DNA from: Cellulosimicrobium cellulans
GTDB lineage: Bacteria > Actinomycetota > Actinomycetes > Actinomycetales > Cellulomonadaceae
Length of the DNA: 64,000 bases
Reading direction: 5' to 3'
Assembly: GCF_006539945.1 (NCBI RefSeq)
Contig: NZ_BJNZ01000017.1
Span: 36,378 to 100,377 of the forward strand
In this document: positions 19,534 to 28,386 of the stretch, piece after piece
Position numbering within the stretch: the first letter of the stretch is position 1
Layout of the letters: each line of letters begins with the position of its first letter
Program-made: the position numbers and the translations under genes
The notes under the pieces: generated by a model
Seen by the model: only the letters and a program-made list of their open reading frames with translations
The model's database searches: none
Told to the model about the DNA's origin: nothing

Positions 19534-19705
19534 GAGTTCCCCCTGCTTCGCAGACGTCCACGGCGCGCCGGCCCCTGCACGACGTTCGTCCCGTGGCCGT
19601 GCCTCCACGATCGCATCCGGGCCGTCGCACCGCACGCGCGCGTCGACGGCGGCCGTGACCGACATCTCCCGCCGAGCGGGCGTCTCGCGGGCTTAGGGTG
19701 GACGG

Positions 19706-20755
19706 GTGCGTGGTGAGTACAAGGTTCCCGGTGGCAAGCTCGTGGCGGTCGACGTCGAGGTGGAGGCCGGGCGGCTCGCCCGCGTCGCGGTGAGCGGCGA
19801 CTTCTTCCTCGAGCCGGACGACGCGCTCGAGGACATCGACGGCGCGCTCACCGGCATGCCGGAGACGGCGACGGTCGCGCAGCTCGCGAGCGCCGTGCAG
19901 GGCGCGCTCGGCGAGGACGTCACGATGATCGGCTTCTCGCCCGAGGCCGTCGCGATCGCGGTGCGCCGCGCGCTCGGGCACGCGACGGGGTGGCACGACC
20001 ACACGTTCGAGCTGATCCACGAGGGGCCGGAGAGCCCGGCGATGCACCTGGCGCTGGACCAGGTGCTCACCGAGGAGCTCGACGCCGGTCGCCGCGGCCC
20101 CACGCTGCGGATCTGGGAGTGGGCGTCGCCGGCCGTGATCATCGGCTCCTTCCAGTCGCTGCGCAACGAGGTCGACGCCGAGGGCGCGGCACGGCACGGC
20201 GTGACGGTCGTGCGCCGGATCTCGGGCGGCGGGGCGATGTTCGTCGAGCCGGGCAACACCATCACGTACTCCCTCTACGTGCCCGCGTCGCTCGTCGAGG
20301 GCCTGAGCTTCGAGCGGTCGTACGCGTTCCTCGACGACTGGGTGCTGGGTGCGCTCGCGTCGGTCGGCATCGACGCGACGTACAAGCCGCTCAACGACAT
20401 CGCGTCGCCCGCGGGCAAGATCGCGGGCGCGGCGCAGAAGCGGCTGCGCGGGGGAGCGGTGCTCCACCACGTGACGATGGCGTACGACATCGACGCCGAC
20501 AAGATGACCGAGGTGCTCCGCATCGGCCGGGAGAAGCTCTCGGACAAGGGGACGAAGAGCGCGAACAAGCGCGTGGACCCCCTGCGCTCGCAGACGGGCA
20601 TGTCCCGCGAGGCCGTCATCGAGGCGTTCGAGGACCACTTCCGGTCGCGGTACCGGACGGTCGAGGGCAAGGTCACGCCCGAGGAGCGGGCGCAGGCGGA
20701 GGAGCTCGCGCGCACGAAGTTCTCGACGCCGGAGTGGACCGCGCGCGTGCCGTGA
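19706..20755 (+). CDS. lipoate-protein ligase A family protein
   Basis: This 349-residue protein has the BPL/LplA catalytic fold at about 105-300, with RRISGGGAMFVE as the lipoyl-adenylate loop and DIASPAGKIAGAAQKR carrying the catalytic lysine. The first 85 residues (starting RGEYKVPGGKLVAVDVEVEAG) resemble the accessory domain normally found at the C-terminus of LplA, so the domain order appears swapped. It should attach lipoate, or octanoate, to E2/GcvH domains. The GTG at 19706 is six bases after TAGGGT, so the message looks leaderless. It is divergent from the NRPS-like gene, with 172 bases between them and no other feature seen there. Confidence 0.78.
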   Translation: MRGEYKVPGGKLVAVDVEVEAGRLARVAVSGDFFLEPDDALEDIDGALTGMPETATVAQLASAVQGALGEDVTMIGFSPEAVAIAVRRALGHATGWHDHTFELIHEGPESPAMHLALDQVLTEELDAGRRGPTLRIWEWASPAVIIGSFQSLRNEVDAEGAARHGVTVVRRISGGGAMFVEPGNTITYSLYVPASLVEGLSFERSYAFLDDWVLGALASVGIDATYKPLNDIASPAGKIAGAAQKRLRGGAVLHHVTMAYDIDADKMTEVLRIGREKLSDKGTKSANKRVDPLRSQTGMSREAVIEAFEDHFRSRYRTVEGKVTPEERAQAEELARTKFSTPEWTARVP

Positions 20756-20861
20756 CCCCGACGTAGCGGGGTCTCGCGCGACCAGCCGGGGTTCTCCCTC
20801 GCGCGACCGGGTGGCTGCCCGCCGCCGATTGTTAAGAACGTGCAACATCTGTCGACCGGGC

Positions 20862-20890
20862 TTCCGTTCGCGCGGCGATGGCAGTAATCT
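20862..20890 (+). promoter_or_regulatory. promoter of the amino-sugar recycling operon
   Basis: TTCCGT (20862-20867), a 17-base spacer and TAATCT (20885-20890) precede the operon by about 120 bases. An AT-rich patch (20830-20850, with TGTT and AACA flanking) lies upstream and may bind an activator. The stretch 20756-20830 holds only a direct repeat of CTCGCGCGACC. Confidence 0.45.
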
Positions 20891-20909
20891 CTACGCATAC
20901 GTCCTCTGA

Positions 20910-20924
20910 TGGAAGTAAGTTTCA
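20910..20924. promoter_or_regulatory. candidate operator downstream of the promoter
   Basis: TGGAA-GTAAG-TTTCA is an inverted repeat with four of five pairs matching, AT-rich and placed about 13-27 bases after the predicted transcription start, a position suited to repression. It resembles sites of RpiR/MurR-type regulators; no such gene is in the window. Prediction only. Confidence 0.4.
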
Positions 20925-21012
20925 CGCCGCGCGAGCCGACCGGCCGCGCGGGACCGTCAGGACACCCGACCCGGCCGTCCCCCATCGGCCGACAGAAAGG
21001 AAGTGTCACGGC

Positions 21013-22320
21013 ATGCAGCGACGCAGCACGGTGGCCGTCACGGGCACCCTCGTCCTCGCGCTCGGCCTGGCCGCGTGCAGCTCCGGCGGCGGGTCCGGAT
21101 CCGAGGCGACCGGGGGCGACGACGCCACCGACTTCTCGGGCGAGACCCTCACCGTCTGGATCATGGAGGGCACCAACCCCGACGCCGACGCGTTCTTCGA
21201 CGAGGTGACGACCGCGTTCAAGGAGGAGACCGGCGCCGACCTCCAGATCGAGTTCCAGCCGTGGGCCAGCGCCCACGACAAGTTCACGACCTCCATCGCG
21301 GGCGGCACGACGCCGGACGTCGCCGAGGTCGGGACGACCTGGACCGGTGAGTTCGCCGACGTCGGCGCGCTCGCTGACCTCTCCGACCGCATCGCCGAGG
21401 CCGGGCTCGAGGACGATCTCGTCCCGGGTCTCGTCGAGTCCGCGACCCTCGACGGCGGGGTCTACGGCATGCCGTGGTACGCCGGCGTGCGCTCGGTCGT
21501 CTACCGCGCCGACCTGTTCGAGGCCGCGGGCATCGAGGCCCCGACGTCGTGGGACGAGCTCGTCGCCGCGGCGGACGCGCTCAAGGCCGCGAACCCCGAG
21601 ATCATCCCGTTCCCCGTCGCCGGTGACAGCCAGTACGGGGCGATGCCCTTCGTCTGGGGCGCCGGCGGCGACCTCGCGGTGCAGGACGGCGACACCTGGA
21701 CGTCGGCGATCAGCTCGCCCGAGTCTGTCGAGGGCCTCGAGTTCTACACGGGTCTCGCGACCGAGCACGGCTTCTCGACCGCTGCCGCGACGACGTGGAA
21801 GGAGACCGACCTCCTCGCCGCGTTCGAGCAGGGCCAGGTCGGCATGATGATCTCCGGGAGCTGGACACCGGGCAAGATCGTCGCCGACGTCCCGGACATG
21901 GAGGGCAAGGTCGGCGCCTTCCCGATCCCCGGCCAGACCGAGGGACTGTCCGACTCGTTCCTCGGCGGTTCGCACCTCGGCGTCTTCGAGGCGAGCGAGA
22001 AGCAGGACCTCGCCTGGGAGTTCGTCGAGATGATGACGACCGGCGAGTTCGCGGAGGAGTGGGGGCAGCAGTCCGGCTACTTCCCGGGCCAGACGTCGCT
22101 CCTCGAGAAGGTCATCGAGGAGGACGACCCGCTGGTCGCGCCCTTCGCCCAGCAGATGGTCGAGGCCGGCCGGTCCGTCCCGGTGACCCCGCTCTACGGC
22201 CAGATCCAGGGCAAGAAGACGCTCGAGACGATGCTCCAGTCGATCCTCTCGGGCAGCGCCACCGTCCAGGAGGCCGCCGACACCGCGGCCGCCGACATGG
22301 ACGAGACGTTCGGCTCCTGA
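21013..22320 (+). CDS. ABC sugar transporter, substrate-binding lipoprotein
   Basis: The 435-residue family 1 solute-binding protein has a lipoprotein signal ending LGLAAC and a Gly/Ser linker. The mature domain begins ETLTVWIMEGTNPDADAF and contains FQPWASAHDKFTTSIAGGTTPDVAEVGTTW, typical of binders of oligosaccharides or amino sugars. GAAAGGAAG precedes ATG 21013. It heads the operon with two permeases, NagZ, AnmK and MurQ, so the likely ligand is a GlcNAc-MurNAc fragment, anhydro-MurNAc or chitobiose-like sugar. No ATPase gene is present; a shared MsiK-type ATPase elsewhere is expected. Confidence 0.85.
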   Translation: MQRRSTVAVTGTLVLALGLAACSSGGGSGSEATGGDDATDFSGETLTVWIMEGTNPDADAFFDEVTTAFKEETGADLQIEFQPWASAHDKFTTSIAGGTTPDVAEVGTTWTGEFADVGALADLSDRIAEAGLEDDLVPGLVESATLDGGVYGMPWYAGVRSVVYRADLFEAAGIEAPTSWDELVAAADALKAANPEIIPFPVAGDSQYGAMPFVWGAGGDLAVQDGDTWTSAISSPESVEGLEFYTGLATEHGFSTAAATTWKETDLLAAFEQGQVGMMISGSWTPGKIVADVPDMEGKVGAFPIPGQTEGLSDSFLGGSHLGVFEASEKQDLAWEFVEMMTTGEFAEEWGQQSGYFPGQTSLLEKVIEEDDPLVAPFAQQMVEAGRSVPVTPLYGQIQGKKTLETMLQSILSGSATVQEAADTAAADMDETFGS

Positions 22321-22406
22321 GCCGACCCGCGTCCGGCCGCGGGGGCACCCCGCGGCCGGACGCGGCGCTCTTCCGCCCTCCCGTACCACGCGACAGGACC
22401 CTCTCC

Positions 22407-23414
22407 ATGGCAGACCTCCGAGCCGTGCCCGGCGCCTCGCCGGCCCCGGCCGCCCCGGCCGACCGGCCGTCATCGGGCACCCCGTCGACCGGCGCGCGCC
22501 GGCGCCGGCCCGGCGGCCTCGGCCACCGTTCCCCGCTGCGTCCCTGGCTGCTGCTGGCACCGGGACTCCTTGTGCTCGGCGTACTGCTGCTGTGGCCGCT
22601 CGTGCGGGTGTTCCTGCTCTCGCTGCAGGACTACGGGCTGCGGCAGATCGCGAGCGGCGAGTCGAACTGGATCGGGCTGCAGAACTACGCCGACATCCTC
22701 GGTGACAGCTACCTGTGGACCGTCGTCCTGCCCAACACGGTCCTCTTCGCGCTCGCGTGCGTCGTGCTCACCGTGGCGCTCGGCACCGCGGTCGCGCTGT
22801 TCCTCAACACGCTCGGCGGGTTCTGGCGGGGCGTCGGCGCGACGGCGATCATGGTCGCCTGGGCGGTGCCCGCGATCACGGGCACCTACGTGTGGGTGTG
22901 GATCTTCGACCCGCTCAACGGACTCGTCGCGTCGGTCCTCGAGGGCGTCGGCGCGATCGAGCCGGGGACCGTGAACTGGTTCACCGAGCGCCTGTCGTTC
23001 TACGCCATCGCGACGCTCAACGTGGTGCACCACGGGTTCCCGTTCGTCGCGATCACGGTGCTCGCGGGGCTCATGACGATCCCGCACGAGCTCCACGAGG
23101 CGGCGAAGGTCGACGGCGCGACCGCCTGGCGGCGCTTCTGGGCGATCACCGCGCCGATCCTGCGCCCGGTGTTCGCCGTGGTCACCATCCTGTCGACCAT
23201 CTGGGACTTCAAGGTCTTCACGCAGATCTACCTCATGCCCGGCGGCAACGGCGGAAACAAGGACGTGTTCAACCTCGGCGTGTGGTCGTACATCGAGTCG
23301 TTCGCGCAGGGCAAGTACGGCATGGGCTCGGCCATCGCGGTCCTGCTCACGCTCATCCTGCTCGGCATCACGCTCGTGTACATGCGCACCCTGTTCAAGG
23401 AGGAGGAGCTGTGA
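22407..23414 (+). CDS. ABC sugar transporter permease 1 (MalF type)
   Basis: The 335-residue membrane protein has a Pro/Ala-rich cytoplasmic N-terminus (about 55 residues) and six predicted helices. The cytoplasmic EAA loop reads ELHEAAKVDGATAWRRFWAITAPIL, which docks to the ATPase. ATG 22407 follows AGGAC. It starts 86 bases after the binding protein and ends with a 4-base overlap (GTGA) with the second permease, so the two are translated together and form a heterodimeric channel. Confidence 0.88.
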   Translation: MADLRAVPGASPAPAAPADRPSSGTPSTGARRRRPGGLGHRSPLRPWLLLAPGLLVLGVLLLWPLVRVFLLSLQDYGLRQIASGESNWIGLQNYADILGDSYLWTVVLPNTVLFALACVVLTVALGTAVALFLNTLGGFWRGVGATAIMVAWAVPAITGTYVWVWIFDPLNGLVASVLEGVGAIEPGTVNWFTERLSFYAIATLNVVHHGFPFVAITVLAGLMTIPHELHEAAKVDGATAWRRFWAITAPILRPVFAVVTILSTIWDFKVFTQIYLMPGGNGGNKDVFNLGVWSYIESFAQGKYGMGSAIAVLLTLILLGITLVYMRTLFKEEEL

Positions 23415-24304
23415 GCGCCGCCGTCGACACCCGCACCCCGCCCCGGCCCGCCCACGAGACGGACCAGGTCCTGCGTACCCACCCGCGCCGACCCGGCGTC
23501 GCGACCGCCAAGATCGCGGGGCTCGTCGCCCTGCTCGCCTTCTCGCTCTTCCCCGCCTACTGGATGTTCTCCTCGGCGGTCGACCCTGAAGCCGCGACCC
23601 GCGGCGCGCGACTGCTCCCCGCCGGGGTCACGTGGGAGAACTTCGTCACCGTGATCGACGACGGCGGGTTCGGCCACTACCTGCGCAACTCGGTCCTCGT
23701 CGCGGTGGGCACCGTCCTGGCGTCGTCGGTCGTCGCGCTGCTCGCCGCCGTCGCGGTGAGCCGGTTCCGCTTCCGGTTCCGCAAGTCGATGCTCGTGCTC
23801 ATCCTCATGGTGCAGATGGTCCCGCTCGAGGCCCTGGTCATCCCGCTGTTCCTCCAGATGCGCAATCTCAACATGCTGAACTCGCTCCTGGGCCTGACGA
23901 TCGTCTACCTCGCGTTCGCCCTGCCCTTCGCGATCTGGACGCTCCGCGGCTTCGTCGCGGCGGTGCCCGTCGAGCTCGAGGAGGCCGCGTACCTCGACGG
24001 TGCCTCGTGGGGCCGCATGTTCTGGAGGATCCTCGTCCCGCTCGTGGCGCCCGGCGTCGTCGCGACGAGCGTCTTCTCCTTCATCACGGCATGGAACGAG
24101 TTCATCTTCGCCCTGACGTTCCTGCAGCAGTCGAGCAAGTACACCGTGCCGATCGGTCTGCAGAAGTTCTTCGGCGAGAACACGACCGACTGGGGCGCCG
24201 TCATGGCGGCGTCGACCATCATCACGCTGCCCGTGCTCGTGTTCTTCGTGCTGGTGCAGCGCAACCTCTCGTCGGGCCTGACCGCCGGGTCGGTGAAGGG
24301 ATGA
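23411..24304 (+). CDS. ABC sugar transporter permease 2 (MalG type)
   Basis: The 297-residue partner permease has six helices, an EAA loop VELEEAAYLDGASWGRMFWRILVPLVAPG, and the C-terminus NLSSGLTAGSVKG that is characteristic of the MalG group. It starts at GTG 23411 within the stop of permease 1 and ends by ATGA overlap with the glycosidase. The tight coupling of a sugar importer to three recycling enzymes is the main clue to its substrate. Confidence 0.88.
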   Translation: MSAAVDTRTPPRPAHETDQVLRTHPRRPGVATAKIAGLVALLAFSLFPAYWMFSSAVDPEAATRGARLLPAGVTWENFVTVIDDGGFGHYLRNSVLVAVGTVLASSVVALLAAVAVSRFRFRFRKSMLVLILMVQMVPLEALVIPLFLQMRNLNMLNSLLGLTIVYLAFALPFAIWTLRGFVAAVPVELEEAAYLDGASWGRMFWRILVPLVAPGVVATSVFSFITAWNEFIFALTFLQQSSKYTVPIGLQKFFGENTTDWGAVMAASTIITLPVLVFFVLVQRNLSSGLTAGSVKG

Positions 24305-26055
24305 GCGACGCGACCTCCGCCCCGGTCCCCGCACCGGTGGACGACGACGACGTCGTCCGCGCCGTCAACGGCGTGCTCCTGCCCGGCTTCACCGGCACCG
24401 ACTCCTTGCCCGCCTGGCTCCACGAGGCTGCGCGTGACGGGCTCGCCGGCGTCGTCCTCTTCGGGCACAACACGCCCGACGTCGCGACGGCCTCCCGGCT
24501 CACGAGCCTCCTGCGCGGGGCGTCGCCGGACGTCCTCGTCGCGATCGACGAGGAGGGCGGGGACGTGTCCCGCCTCCAGGCGGCGACCGGGTCGAGCCTG
24601 CCAGGCAGCGCCGCCCTGGGCGTGGTCGACGACGTCGCGGTCACCGAGGAGGTGGGCGCCGCGTTCGGCCGCCTCCTCACCGCGACCGGCGTGGACCTCG
24701 ACCTCGCCCCCGACCTCGACGTGAACTCCGACCCGGGCAACCCCGTCATCGGCGTGCGGTCCTTCGGTGCCGACCCGGCGCTCGTCGCCCGGCACGGCGC
24801 GGCGTTCGTGCGCGGGCTGCACGCCGGGGGCACGGGCGCGTGCGGCAAGCACTTCCCCGGCCACGGTGCGACGAACGTCGACTCGCACCTCGCCCTGCCC
24901 GTCGTCGACGCGAGCCTCGCCGAGCTGCGCGCCCGCGACCTGCCGCCGTTCGTCGCGACGATGACGCCCGGAGGCTCCTCCGGGGCGGGGGCGGACGACG
25001 ACGCCCGGCTCGACGCGGTCATGACCGCCCACGTCGTCGTGCCCGCGCTCGGCCCGCTCCCGGCGACGCTCGAGCCCGCGGTCGGCGCACTCGTGCGTGA
25101 GCTCGGCTACGACGGCCCGATCGTCACCGACGCGCTCGACATGGGCGCCGTCGCCGCGTACGCCGAGACGGGGCCGGGCGGGACCGGGGCCGAGGGGGTG
25201 CCGACGCACGGGATCGGCGAGGTCGCCGTGCGCGCGATCGAGGCGGGTGCCGACCTGCTGTGCCTCGGCACGACCGTCGGCCGCGACGACGAGGCACTGT
25301 TCCGCCAGGCCCAGGTCGCGCTCCTCTCCGCCGTCGCGTCGGGGCGGGTCCCGCTCGATCGGCTGCGCGCGTCGGCCGCGCGCACCGCGACCGCGCGGAC
25401 CGCGATCCGCACGCGCCAGGCCGCGAGCGGCATCGTGCCCTCGCCGGAGTCGGCGGCGACCGCGCTCGACGCGCTCGAACGCGTGGGGTCCGACGTCGCG
25501 GCTCGCGCCGTACGGTTCGCGGACCCGGCGCCGGGCCCCGGTCCGGTCCTGACCGCGGCGCCTGACGTCGTCGACCTCCGACTGCGCTTCGACCACGCCG
25601 CCGGACGGACGGCCCAGCACGTCCAGCGCGCGTTCGACGACGCCTTCGGCACCGGCGTCCGGCACCTGCGACCAACCGACGCCGCCGCGTGGACGCAGGC
25701 GTTCGACGCCGTCCGGTCGAGCGACCGCCCGCTCGTCGTGCTCACGCGCGAGCCCGTACCCGGCTCGGACGAGCGCGGGCGGCTCGACGCGCTGCTCGCC
25801 GAGCGCCCGGACGCCGTCGTCGTCCACACCGGGTTCCCGGGCGCCGTCGCGCAGTGGTTCGGCCGGGGTGCCGACGAGACGGTGCCCGTGGGCGCCGTGC
25901 CCGGCGACGGCGCGCGACCGGTCGTCGTGGTCGCGTGCGGGACGGGGCGGGCGAACGCGCGCGCTGCCGTCGCGCTGCTCACCGGCACACGCTGGTCGTC
26001 CGAGGCTGCCGGTCGGGGCGCGTTCGCGTCGGACATCGAGGGTGAGGAGCACTGA
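24301..26055 (+). CDS. nagZ: GH3 beta-N-acetylhexosaminidase, NagZ-like
   Basis: The 584-residue cytoplasmic glycosidase should remove GlcNAc from GlcNAc-MurNAc or GlcNAc-anhydroMurNAc. The NagZ-specific motif KHFPGHGATNVDSH starts at K183 and supplies the His/Asp acid-base dyad (D194, H196). The nucleophile is D277 in IVTDALDMGAV. No signal peptide is present, so it acts on imported substrate. It is longer than enterobacterial NagZ (about 340 residues): a C-terminal extension of about 220 residues, rich in Asp/Val and ending in an ACGTGRANARAAVALLTG segment, resembles the second domain of Gram-positive relatives. It overlaps its neighbours on both sides. Confidence 0.85.
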   Translation: MSDATSAPVPAPVDDDDVVRAVNGVLLPGFTGTDSLPAWLHEAARDGLAGVVLFGHNTPDVATASRLTSLLRGASPDVLVAIDEEGGDVSRLQAATGSSLPGSAALGVVDDVAVTEEVGAAFGRLLTATGVDLDLAPDLDVNSDPGNPVIGVRSFGADPALVARHGAAFVRGLHAGGTGACGKHFPGHGATNVDSHLALPVVDASLAELRARDLPPFVATMTPGGSSGAGADDDARLDAVMTAHVVVPALGPLPATLEPAVGALVRELGYDGPIVTDALDMGAVAAYAETGPGGTGAEGVPTHGIGEVAVRAIEAGADLLCLGTTVGRDDEALFRQAQVALLSAVASGRVPLDRLRASAARTATARTAIRTRQAASGIVPSPESAATALDALERVGSDVAARAVRFADPAPGPGPVLTAAPDVVDLRLRFDHAAGRTAQHVQRAFDDAFGTGVRHLRPTDAAAWTQAFDAVRSSDRPLVVLTREPVPGSDERGRLDALLAERPDAVVVHTGFPGAVAQWFGRGADETVPVGAVPGDGARPVVVVACGTGRANARAAVALLTGTRWSSEAAGRGAFASDIEGEEH

Positions 26056-27362
26056 TGATCGTCCTGGGCCTGTCCTCCGGCACGTCGGTCGACGCGATCG
26101 ACGCGGCAGCGGCCGAGCTCACGCTCGGCGGCGACGGCGTGCTGCGCATGCGGCCGCTCGGTCACACCGAGTACGCGTGGCCGCGGGCCCTGCGCGAGCG
26201 CATCCTCAAGGCCCTGCCGCCCGCCGCGGTCGACGTGGCCGAGGTCGCGCAGCTCGACACCCTCATCGGCCAGGAGCTCGGTCGCGCGGGCCGCCGCGCG
26301 ATCGACGACGTCGCAGGCGGCGACGTCGACCTCGTCGCGTCGCACGGGCAGACGATCTACCACTGGGTCGTCGGCGCCCGCGCCCGGGGCACTCTCCAGC
26401 TCGGGAACGCGGCGTGGGTCGCGGAGCACACCAAGCGGCCCGTCATCAGCGACTTCCGCGTCGCCGACGTCGCCGCGGGCGGCCACGGCGCGCCCCTCGT
26501 CAGCGTGCTCGACGCGCTGTGGCTCGGGCGCGACGACGCCGCGACCGGGGTGAGCGGTGCGCCGGGCTCCGGGCTCACCGCCGCGCTCAACATCGGCGGG
26601 ATCGCGAACGTGTCGCTCGTCGGCCGCGTCGACGACCCGGTCACGGGCTGGGACACCGGGCCGGGGAACTGCCTGCTCGACGTCGCGGTCACGGCGATCA
26701 CCGACGGCCGTCTCGCGTACGACGTGGACGGCGAGCTCGCCGCGCAGGGCACCGTCGACCCCGGCGCGCTCGCGGCGCTGCTCGACGACCCGTACTTCGC
26801 CGCGCCCGCGCCCAAGTCGACCGGGCGCGAGCTCTTCGACACCACGTACACCGCACGCCGTCTCGCGTCCGTGCGCCCCGGTCTCACCGGCCCCGACCTC
26901 GTCGCCACGCTCACCGAGCTCACCGCCGTGAGCGTGGCGGACGCGCTCTCCGGGCGGGACGTGCGCCGCGTCGTCGTGTCGGGCGGAGGGGCCCGCAACC
27001 CCGTCCTGCTCGACCGTCTGCGCGTCGCTCTCGCCGCGCACGGACCGCACGCGTGCGAGGTCGTGACGTCCGACGCGCTCGGACTGCCCGTGGACGCGAA
27101 GGAGGCGTACCTCTTCGCGCTCCTCGGCTTCCTCTCGGCACACGGCCTGCCGGGTACCGCGGCGGGCGAGCACCGCCGCCGGGCGACCGGCGCCCGCCGC
27201 GCCGTGGTTCTCGGCTCGCTCACCCCGCCCACGCCGTTGCCGTGGCCCGCCGCGAGCGGGCCCGTGCGCCGTCTGGCGCTCGCCAACACCCCGCACGGGC
27301 TGCAACCGGGCCCGCGCACCAAGGGCCCGCTGTCGGACCCGACGAAGGGAAGCACCCGATGA
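26055..27362 (+). CDS. anmK: anhydro-N-acetylmuramic acid kinase
   Basis: The 435-residue kinase opens the 1,6-anhydro ring of anhMurNAc and phosphorylates it to MurNAc-6-phosphate with ATP. Markers are the N-terminal GLSSGTSVDAIDAA, the VASHGQTIYH catalytic-region motif, DTGPGNCLLDVA, and the late VSGGGARNPVLLDRL. The ATG at 26055 shares one base with the stop of the glycosidase. A tail of about 60 Pro/Arg-rich residues extends past the usual family end. The product is the substrate of the next enzyme. Confidence 0.9.
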   Translation: MIVLGLSSGTSVDAIDAAAAELTLGGDGVLRMRPLGHTEYAWPRALRERILKALPPAAVDVAEVAQLDTLIGQELGRAGRRAIDDVAGGDVDLVASHGQTIYHWVVGARARGTLQLGNAAWVAEHTKRPVISDFRVADVAAGGHGAPLVSVLDALWLGRDDAATGVSGAPGSGLTAALNIGGIANVSLVGRVDDPVTGWDTGPGNCLLDVAVTAITDGRLAYDVDGELAAQGTVDPGALAALLDDPYFAAPAPKSTGRELFDTTYTARRLASVRPGLTGPDLVATLTELTAVSVADALSGRDVRRVVVSGGGARNPVLLDRLRVALAAHGPHACEVVTSDALGLPVDAKEAYLFALLGFLSAHGLPGTAAGEHRRRATGARRAVVLGSLTPPTPLPWPAASGPVRRLALANTPHGLQPGPRTKGPLSDPTKGSTR

Positions 27363-28339
27363 CCGACCCGACCGTCGCCGCAGACGCCGCCTCGCGACCC
27401 GTCCCGAGCGCCGACGAGTGGCAGGAGCTCGTGCGCCTGGCCTCACCGACCGAGGAGCGCAACCCGCGCACCACCGACGTCGACCTGTTGCCTACCGCGG
27501 ACGTCGTCGGCCTCATCACGGACGAGGACGCGGGCGTCGCGGACGCCGTGCGCGCGCAGCGCGACCGTATCGCGGAGGCCGTCGATCTCGCGGTGGCGGC
27601 GCTGCGCGCGGGAGGGCGCGTGCACTACGTGGGCTCGGGGACCTCGGGACGTCTCGGCGTGCTGGACGCGGTCGAGCTCCTGCCCACCTACGGCGTGGGG
27701 GAGGAGTGGTTCGTCGCGCACCTCGCCGGGGGCGTCGGCGCGATGATGCTCGCGGTCGAGGGTGCCGAGGACGACGTGTCGCTCGGGCGGGCGGACGTCG
27801 ACGCGGTCGGTCCGGACGACGTCGTCGTCGGTCTCGCGGCGAGCGGCCGGACGCCGTACGTGCGCGGAGCGCTCGACGTCGCGCGCGAGCGGCGCGCCCG
27901 CACCGTGCTCGTCTCCGCGAACCCGGCCGCTCCGCTCGCGGCGGGTGTCGACGTCGCGATCCTCGTCGACACGGGTCCCGAGGTCGTCACGGGCTCGACG
28001 CGCATGAAGGCCGCGACCGCGCAGAAGCTCGTGCTCAACACGTTCTCCACCGCGACGATGATCCGCCTCGGCAAGACGTACTCGAACCTCATGATCGACG
28101 TGCGCCCGACCAACCAGAAGCTGCGCGCCCGCATCGTCCGGATGCTCGTGCAAGCGACGGGCCTCGGCGCCCCGGAGTGCGAGGAGGTTCTGCACTCGGC
28201 CGACGGCGAGGTGCACGTCGCGCTCGTCATGCTGCTGGCGGACGCTGACGCGGACGCGGCGCGCGCCGCGCTCGGCGGCGACGGCGCCGCGGGAGTCCGC
28301 GACGCCCTCGCCCGGCTGGGCGCCCTCTCCGCACGATGA
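27359..28339 (+). CDS. murQ: N-acetylmuramic acid 6-phosphate etherase
   Basis: The 326-residue SIS-domain lyase splits D-lactate from MurNAc-6-phosphate to give GlcNAc-6-phosphate. The family signature is intact: GSGTSGRLGVLDAVELLPTYG with the catalytic glutamate, TPYVRGALDVAR, GSTRMKAATAQKLVLN, and the SNLMIDVRPTNQKLR block. It overlaps anmK by ATGA and closes the operon. With NagZ and AnmK it forms a complete route from imported disaccharide to GlcNAc-6-P; deacetylase and deaminase (nagA, nagB) are not in the window. Confidence 0.92.
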   Translation: MTDPTVAADAASRPVPSADEWQELVRLASPTEERNPRTTDVDLLPTADVVGLITDEDAGVADAVRAQRDRIAEAVDLAVAALRAGGRVHYVGSGTSGRLGVLDAVELLPTYGVGEEWFVAHLAGGVGAMMLAVEGAEDDVSLGRADVDAVGPDDVVVGLAASGRTPYVRGALDVARERRARTVLVSANPAAPLAAGVDVAILVDTGPEVVTGSTRMKAATAQKLVLNTFSTATMIRLGKTYSNLMIDVRPTNQKLRARIVRMLVQATGLGAPECEEVLHSADGEVHVALVMLLADADADAARAALGGDGAAGVRDALARLGALSAR

Positions 28340-28346
28340 CGATCCT

Positions 28347-28386
28347 GCCGAGGTAGGGGTCCGGTCTACCGGACCTCTACCTCGGC
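28347..28386. repeat. palindrome at convergent gene ends (18-bp arms)
   Basis: Bases 28347-28364 pair with 28369-28386 (one G-T pair) around TCTA. The arms begin GCCGAGGTAG, as in the element at 59197. The right arm contains the stop codon of the minus-strand gene. It is likely a bidirectional terminator of murQ and yggS. Confidence 0.65.

Noticed and set aside
16543..19716. A plus-strand frame of more than 1,000 codons opposite the A-T-R enzyme
   Set aside because: The minus-strand protein has complete NRPS motifs; the plus-strand product is Arg/Gly-rich with no recognisable motif.
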